Shown: piece after piece, positions 6,222 through 9,661 of the stretch
How positions within the stretch are numbered: position 1 is the first letter of the stretch
Layout of the letters: each line of letters begins with the position of its first letter
Source of the DNA: Clostridia bacterium
Lineage (GTDB): Bacteria; Bacillota; Clostridia; Oscillospirales; Acutalibacteraceae
NCBI GenBank assembly: GCA_017549905.1
Contig: JAFYNC010000026.1
Location: 1 to 9,661, forward strand
DNA: 9,661 nt
Direction: 5' to 3'
Notes under the pieces: generated by a model
Told to the model about the DNA's origin: nothing
The model's input: the letters and a program-made list of their open reading frames with translations, nothing else
Database searches by the model: none
Position numbers and translations under genes: made by a program

Positions 6222-6546
6222 ATTTTCTGTAATATGTATAATAAACAATAATATCCATATGCTCGCCGTTTATAGAATTAACACCTGTAACAGTAATTCC
6301 GTCACCGCTGAGCAATGTATAATAAACTGCTTCATCCGACATGCATTTAAAAACATCTTTTTCGCCGCACATAACGATAATTTCACCGTCAATTACCACT
6401 ATTCTTCCTTGTTTACCCAAAATAGTTTCTTTAACATTTCCGTCAGCATCTCTTACGCGTCTGGTAACATATTTTATTTCTCTGCCATCCATCTGAGCGA
6501 GAACAACATCATTCTTTTCTCGTTTTTTTCTAAAAAAGCCAAACAT
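6220..6546 (-). CDS. Uncharacterised 108-residue protein
   Basis: I do not recognise a named family. The protein opens with a short hydrophobic-basic stretch (MFGFFRKKREKND) and then reads as alternating beta-strand-like segments (GRIVVIDGEIIVMCGEKDVFKC, about 47-68; GITVTGV, about 83-89), ending in an aromatic MDIIVYYTYYRK. There is no true membrane segment or signal peptide, so a soluble, perhaps membrane-associated, beta-rich fold is likely. Two cysteines (C60, C68) are present without a CxxC motif. The start ATG shares one base with the TAA stop of the LOG gene, and AAGGTGG lies about 10 bases upstream inside that gene, so translation is coupled. It is the last gene of the four-gene operon. 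Real coding use is supported by the overlap, the ribosome site and the terminator placed at its stop codon. Confidence 0.82.
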   Translation of the reverse strand: MFGFFRKKREKNDVVLAQMDGREIKYVTRRVRDADGNVKETILGKQGRIVVIDGEIIVMCGEKDVFKCMSDEAVYYTLLSGDGITVTGVNSINGEHMDIIVYYTYYRK

Positions 6547-7130
6547 TATTTAAAATCCACCTTTTTAAGAACCGAAAATTCATGCTCTTCGGGCTTGTAA
6601 TTTTGGAAATATTCAATAAGTTCTTTGGGGTTATCAAAAGCAGGCACTAATTCTTTTGATTTTTCAGTCATAAAGCCTTGCTTTACAGCAGTGTTAAGCA
6701 TTTCTATAAGATTATCATAATAACCGTTTATGTTATAAATTGCTATCGGTTTATTATGCTGTCCCAACTGCTTAAGCGTCATAATTTCAAAAAATTCATC
6801 AAATGTGCCTATTCCACCGGGAACTGCAACAAAGGCATCTGCCCTTTGCTCCATAATTTGTTTTCTTTCTCGCATAGTTTCGGTATAAACAAACTCAGAA
6901 CAATCTTCAAATAAAACTCCGTCCACATTAAAGAATGACGGTGCTACGCCTATAACCTTTCCGCCTTTTTTAACGACGCCGCGAGCAGCTGCTCCCATAA
7001 GACCGTTAGCGCCTCCACCATAAACAAGGCTATGTCCTGCCTCGCCTATCGCTTCGCCTAACTTCTCAGTCATTTCAATATAAGTTTTATCTATTTCGTT
7101 GCTCGAAGCACCGTAAAGACAAATGTTCAT
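6546..7130 (-). CDS. LOG-family nucleotide 5'-monophosphate phosphoribohydrolase (TIGR00730 type)
   Basis: Members of this Rossmann-fold family cleave the N-glycosidic bond of nucleoside monophosphates, yielding base and ribose 5-phosphate; cytokinin-activating LOG enzymes are the best-known examples. The 194-residue protein shows the N-terminal strand NICLYGASS, the phosphate-binding GGGANGLMG (38-46), the MRERK segment (86-90) and the diagnostic PGGIGTFDE (104-112) with the presumed catalytic Glu112. Length matches small (type I) LOG proteins. The start ATG overlaps the TGA stop of the NUDIX gene by four bases (ATGA), with GGAG seven bases upstream. The bacterial substrate may be AMP or a modified or damaged nucleotide; a cytokinin role should not be assumed. 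The NUDIX neighbour favours nucleotide turnover or sanitation, which is inference. Confidence 0.93.
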   Translation of the reverse strand: MNICLYGASSNEIDKTYIEMTEKLGEAIGEAGHSLVYGGGANGLMGAAARGVVKKGGKVIGVAPSFFNVDGVLFEDCSEFVYTETMRERKQIMEQRADAFVAVPGGIGTFDEFFEIMTLKQLGQHNKPIAIYNINGYYDNLIEMLNTAVKQGFMTEKSKELVPAFDNPKELIEYFQNYKPEEHEFSVLKKVDFK

Positions 7131-7591
7131 ATCTTCTCTCCATTCAAAACCGCGTTTATAAGCGTATCACCCTGATACTCAAGCTTTAATGAAAAAAACG
7201 GAGCTTTTTCCTCAATAAGTTTGAAAAAGATTTTATCCCCTTCCCAAATAGGTAGGTCATAAAGTTTCTTTATTTCTACCCATTCAAGATTTCCCTCATC
7301 ACACTCTTTGACAGTTCCGCTAAAATCATCAGAATGAAAAATATGCATATATTCTGTTTCCCATATATCAGAAACAAAGGTAACAATACCGCAATAGGAG
7401 TGGGAATTAAGACTAAGCCCTGTTTCCTCTTTTACCTCTCTTAAAACACATTCCTCAGGGCTTTCCTTATCCTCAAATTTCCCACCTATTCCAACCCATT
7501 TATCGTGATTAAGGTCATTTTGCTTTTTAACCCTATGAAGCATTAAATATTTGCCGTCTTTCTCAATATGGCAAAGGGTTGTATTCCTCAT
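7127..7591 (-). CDS. NUDIX hydrolase, MutT/8-oxo-dGTP diphosphatase-like
   Basis: Hydrolyses a nucleoside diphosphate linked to another group, typically an (oxidised) NTP to NMP and pyrophosphate. The NUDIX box is perfect: GKFEDKE at residues 37-43, then seven residues, then REVKEETGL ending at 59 (counted from the chosen start). The N-terminus RNTTLCHIEKDGKYLMLHR and the KWVGIGGKFE block resemble MutX/8-oxo-dGTPase-type proteins of Gram-positives. The start is ambiguous. ATG 7600 overlaps the upstream gene by eight bases, but AGAAAAGG (7601-7608) abuts it directly. That site is nine bases from ATG 7591, so 7591 is preferred (154 residues). Its 3' end overlaps the LOG start by four bases. The exact substrate cannot be read from the sequence. 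Confidence 0.92.
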   Translation of the reverse strand: MRNTTLCHIEKDGKYLMLHRVKKQNDLNHDKWVGIGGKFEDKESPEECVLREVKEETGLSLNSHSYCGIVTFVSDIWETEYMHIFHSDDFSGTVKECDEGNLEWVEIKKLYDLPIWEGDKIFFKLIEEKAPFFSLKLEYQGDTLINAVLNGEKI

Positions 7592-7592
7592 T

Positions 7593-9661
7593 TTAGTCAT
7601 CCTTTTCTATCGGTGTGGCTTCAGGCTTATAATCCCCTAAATAGAAAATTTCAGAATTAACATTTTGTTGGTCAAAAATGTTATTATACTGAACCTTTTC
7701 GTAATCATCAAGCAAAGACGTATAAGGTGAAACATCGCTCCACTTATAGTAATTATTTTGATTATCTATATAACCAACAGTATCAATAACAGGCAATGTT
7801 TCCGACATTTTCAAAAGATACTTGTTATACTCGGTAAGCTTAACCCCCGCAGTTTGCAAAACTAAAGAAGAAAGATAATTAGAACTTAGTTTATCAATAT
7901 ATTTTTCCTCTATATCATAATTAGCCCAAATAAAGAAAGGTGTAGCGTGACGGCTTTGTTCCTGCTCTACTGTAAGGTTAGAAAGGTTGGAAACGCCCAT
8001 TACCTCAGATATAAAAGATGTTTCTATTGACGGTTGATGATCGCCGAACATACATATAACTGTAGGCTCTTTAACCTTAGAAAAATACTCTATAAGTTCT
8101 TTAAATGCATCATCACTTGCCTTTACTAAAGACAAATATTTATTAGCTTTATTATATGCCTTTGTGGTAGATGTGGCAAATATGCTTTCATTAAAGTTTA
8201 TACAGCTTGTGGTATATCCGCCGTGATTTTGCATAGTTACATTAAATGCATAATAAGGAACAGATTTATCTCTGTTTTCGAAATCTTCAATTAAAAGCTT
8301 ATAATTATAATCATCATTTATATACTGACGCAACAGCATATTTTTACCCGGATACATCTGCTCTACCAAGGACTGCAGATAATTGGCATCGTTTCCGCTT
8401 TCCTTATACTTTTCCATAAGGCTTATATCCATTATATTTTCAAGGCTTATAAATTTATTAAATCCTAAGTTGCTGTAAACCTCAGTTCTTTTCCAACCCT
8501 CAGCATAATATGGATGCAGAGCATAAGAAGAATATCCTTGAGCCTCCAAGGTGGATACCAATGAAGCTATTGGATTTTTAATATATAGCATATAAGCGTT
8601 ACTGCCCGAAGGCAAGAATGCAGTTGTGTGGCCTGTTAAAAATTCAAATTCTGTATTAGATGTTCCGGCGCCTATTACAGGAACATAAAGATTACCCTTT
8701 ATGGTATTTTCTGTTAAACTGCGCATAAACGGCATATAATCTTCATTAGTGGTAAGGTTGCCGAGCACAGAAAGGTCGGAAAGCGACTCATTCATAATAC
8801 AGATAATATTAGGTTTTTTATAGCTGTTATCTATCTGCTCATCATCTGAACTGCCAACATTACCCAAATAATCGCCAACCGCTTCCGAATTATAATCATT
8901 TGGTTCAGACATATAAAGATACTTTGTATTACAGAAGAAATTCCACACAAAACCATAGTTGTGATAACCACGGGTCTGATTCCAGAAGTCAGGCTTTATA
9001 CCCATATTTGCAAACACATTAGTAGCGTAAAACAATATAAGCAAAATTGCACTAAAAGTACCCAAAAATGTTCTTGAAATGATTTTTACCGTAAGGTTAT
9101 ACTTTGGTGTCTTGGTTTTTATACCTATAATCATAATAAAAATGAATATCAAACTTGCAACGATTATTTTATAGGTTGGTAAATAATTATTCGTATTTGC
9201 AACACCAACGGCTGTTGTAATGCTCAAGAAATCCATTGGCAAAAATGGTGTTCCTCTGAATTCCATAACATAACTGTGAGCCAATGCAAAGCCGTATAAA
9301 ATAGGGGTTACTATTACATAAGAAAGCCTGAAACTGCCTGTTAAAGCGAAAAAAATGAAATACATTACTAAAATTACCGCATAGTTGCCCCAAAAGCCCA
9401 AATATGTCATATCATAAATAAACACAGAGTTAAGGCACTCGGTCATCGTAATGGTAATAATAGGTAATAAAAGTAAAAATGCAAAATGCCAAATTTTATC
9501 AGCAAGTTGATTTTTAATATTAATTTTATATGCGGCAGAAAGACCTAAAATAAAAGGACAAATAAGCGCAAAAGCAAGCAAAAGCCATTTTTTAGAAAAT
9601 TCTTGAGAAGTAAATTGATTTGAAAAAATAACTACTGCCAAAAGTGTAACTAATCCAATAA
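7593..9661 (-). CDS. LTA-synthase-family membrane protein (sulfatase-fold phosphoglycerol-type transferase; N-terminus outside window)
   Basis: Polytopic membrane enzyme with an external sulfatase-fold domain, related to LtaS, which polymerises glycerol phosphate from phosphatidylglycerol. Residues are counted from a TTG codon at 9641. About six hydrophobic segments (near 18-38, 51-67, 86-101, 105-121, 158-174, 191-208) precede the extracellular domain at about 277-610. That domain has NIICIMNES (metal ligand Glu285), GAGTSNTEFEF with the nucleophile Thr327 aligned to LtaS Thr300, QNHGGY (His473) and GDHQP (Asp534/His535). The frame stays open past 9641 to the edge, encoding a further hydrophobic run, so the true start most likely lies outside. 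About 70 residues follow the catalytic domain. The gene heads an operon with the NUDIX gene one base after its TAA stop. It could equally be an LTA primase or another phospholipid head-group transferase; the polymer made is unknown. Confidence 0.92.
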   Translation of the reverse strand, partial: IGLVTLLAVVIFSNQFTSQEFSKKWLLLAFALICPFILGLSAAYKINIKNQLADKIWHFAFLLLLPIITITMTECLNSVFIYDMTYLGFWGNYAVILVMYFIFFALTGSFRLSYVIVTPILYGFALAHSYVMEFRGTPFLPMDFLSITTAVGVANTNNYLPTYKIIVASLIFIFIMIIGIKTKTPKYNLTVKIISRTFLGTFSAILLILFYATNVFANMGIKPDFWNQTRGYHNYGFVWNFFCNTKYLYMSEPNDYNSEAVGDYLGNVGSSDDEQIDNSYKKPNIICIMNESLSDLSVLGNLTTNEDYMPFMRSLTENTIKGNLYVPVIGAGTSNTEFEFLTGHTTAFLPSGSNAYMLYIKNPIASLVSTLEAQGYSSYALHPYYAEGWKRTEVYSNLGFNKFISLENIMDISLMEKYKESGNDANYLQSLVEQMYPGKNMLLRQYINDDYNYKLLIEDFENRDKSVPYYAFNVTMQNHGGYTTSCINFNESIFATSTTKAYNKANKYLSLVKASDDAFKELIEYFSKVKEPTVICMFGDHQPSIETSFISEVMGVSNLSNLTVEQEQSRHATPFFIWANYDIEEKYIDKLSSNYLSSLVLQTAGVKLTEYNKYLLKMSETLPVIDTVGYIDNQNNYYKWSDVSPYTSLLDDYEKVQYNNIFDQQNVNSEIFYLGDYKPEATPIEKDD
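7601..7608 (-). promoter_or_regulatory. Ribosome binding site of the NUDIX gene
   Basis: AGAAAAGG on the minus strand, within the last codons of the LtaS-like gene, is nine bases from ATG 7591 and directly adjacent to ATG 7600. It favours the shorter start. Confidence 0.55.

Noticed and set aside
9639..9641. TTG 9641 as the true start of the LtaS-like protein
   Set aside because: The frame stays open to the window edge and encodes more hydrophobic residues completing a membrane segment; only a weak GGA precedes the TTG. The gene is treated as cut by the edge.
1..9661. CRISPR arrays, insertion sequences, prophage genes, riboswitches or replication origin
   Set aside because: No regularly spaced repeats, transposase or integrase motifs, terminal inverted repeats, long structured leaders or DnaA-box clusters were seen. 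All gaps between genes are shorter than 160 bases.

Overview
The window looks like a chromosomal segment of a low-GC, Gram-positive anaerobe of the class Clostridia, probably a gut Oscillospirales/Ruminococcaceae-type bacterium. This rests on AT-rich DNA, strong AGGAGG-like ribosome binding sites, consensus sigma-A promoters, a SigH-like sigma factor, a PgcA-type phosphoglucomutase and an LTA-synthase-family protein. It is an inference from gene content; no marker gene is present. No insertion sequence, phage gene, CRISPR array or intact RNA gene was found.

Layout, left to right. Positions 1-3288 hold a minus-strand envelope-stress operon: promoter, OmpR-type response regulator (2529-3221), sensor histidine kinase (1102-2520) and an HtrA-type membrane-anchored serine protease (1083 leftwards, cut by the window edge in its PDZ domain). 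Positions 3304-4379 hold a second minus-strand unit: a consensus promoter, a SigH-like sigma factor (3745-4311), a decayed tRNA-like element (3664-3730), a 95-residue double zinc-ribbon protein (3348-3635) and a strong intrinsic terminator. Positions 4417-6221 hold the only plus-strand gene, an alpha-phosphoglucomutase (4468-6177). It has its own promoter, divergent from the sigma promoter, and ends at a long bidirectional terminator. Positions 6220-9661 hold a tightly packed minus-strand operon entering from the right edge: LTA-synthase-like membrane sulfatase-fold transferase, NUDIX hydrolase, LOG-family phosphoribohydrolase and a 108-residue uncharacterised protein. Adjacent genes there overlap by 1-4 bases or are 1 base apart.

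Taken together, much of the window concerns the cell envelope. The phosphoglucomutase feeds UDP-glucose and glycolipid anchors, the LtaS-like protein builds a glycerol-phosphate-type polymer, and the regulator/kinase/HtrA set resembles CssRS/HtrA or CiaRH/HtrA quality control. The NUDIX-LOG pair could act in sequence on nucleotides (NTP to NMP, then NMP to base). The least expected item is the tRNA-like relic between the sigma factor and zinc-ribbon genes. It creates a false N-terminal extension on the zinc-ribbon reading frame.
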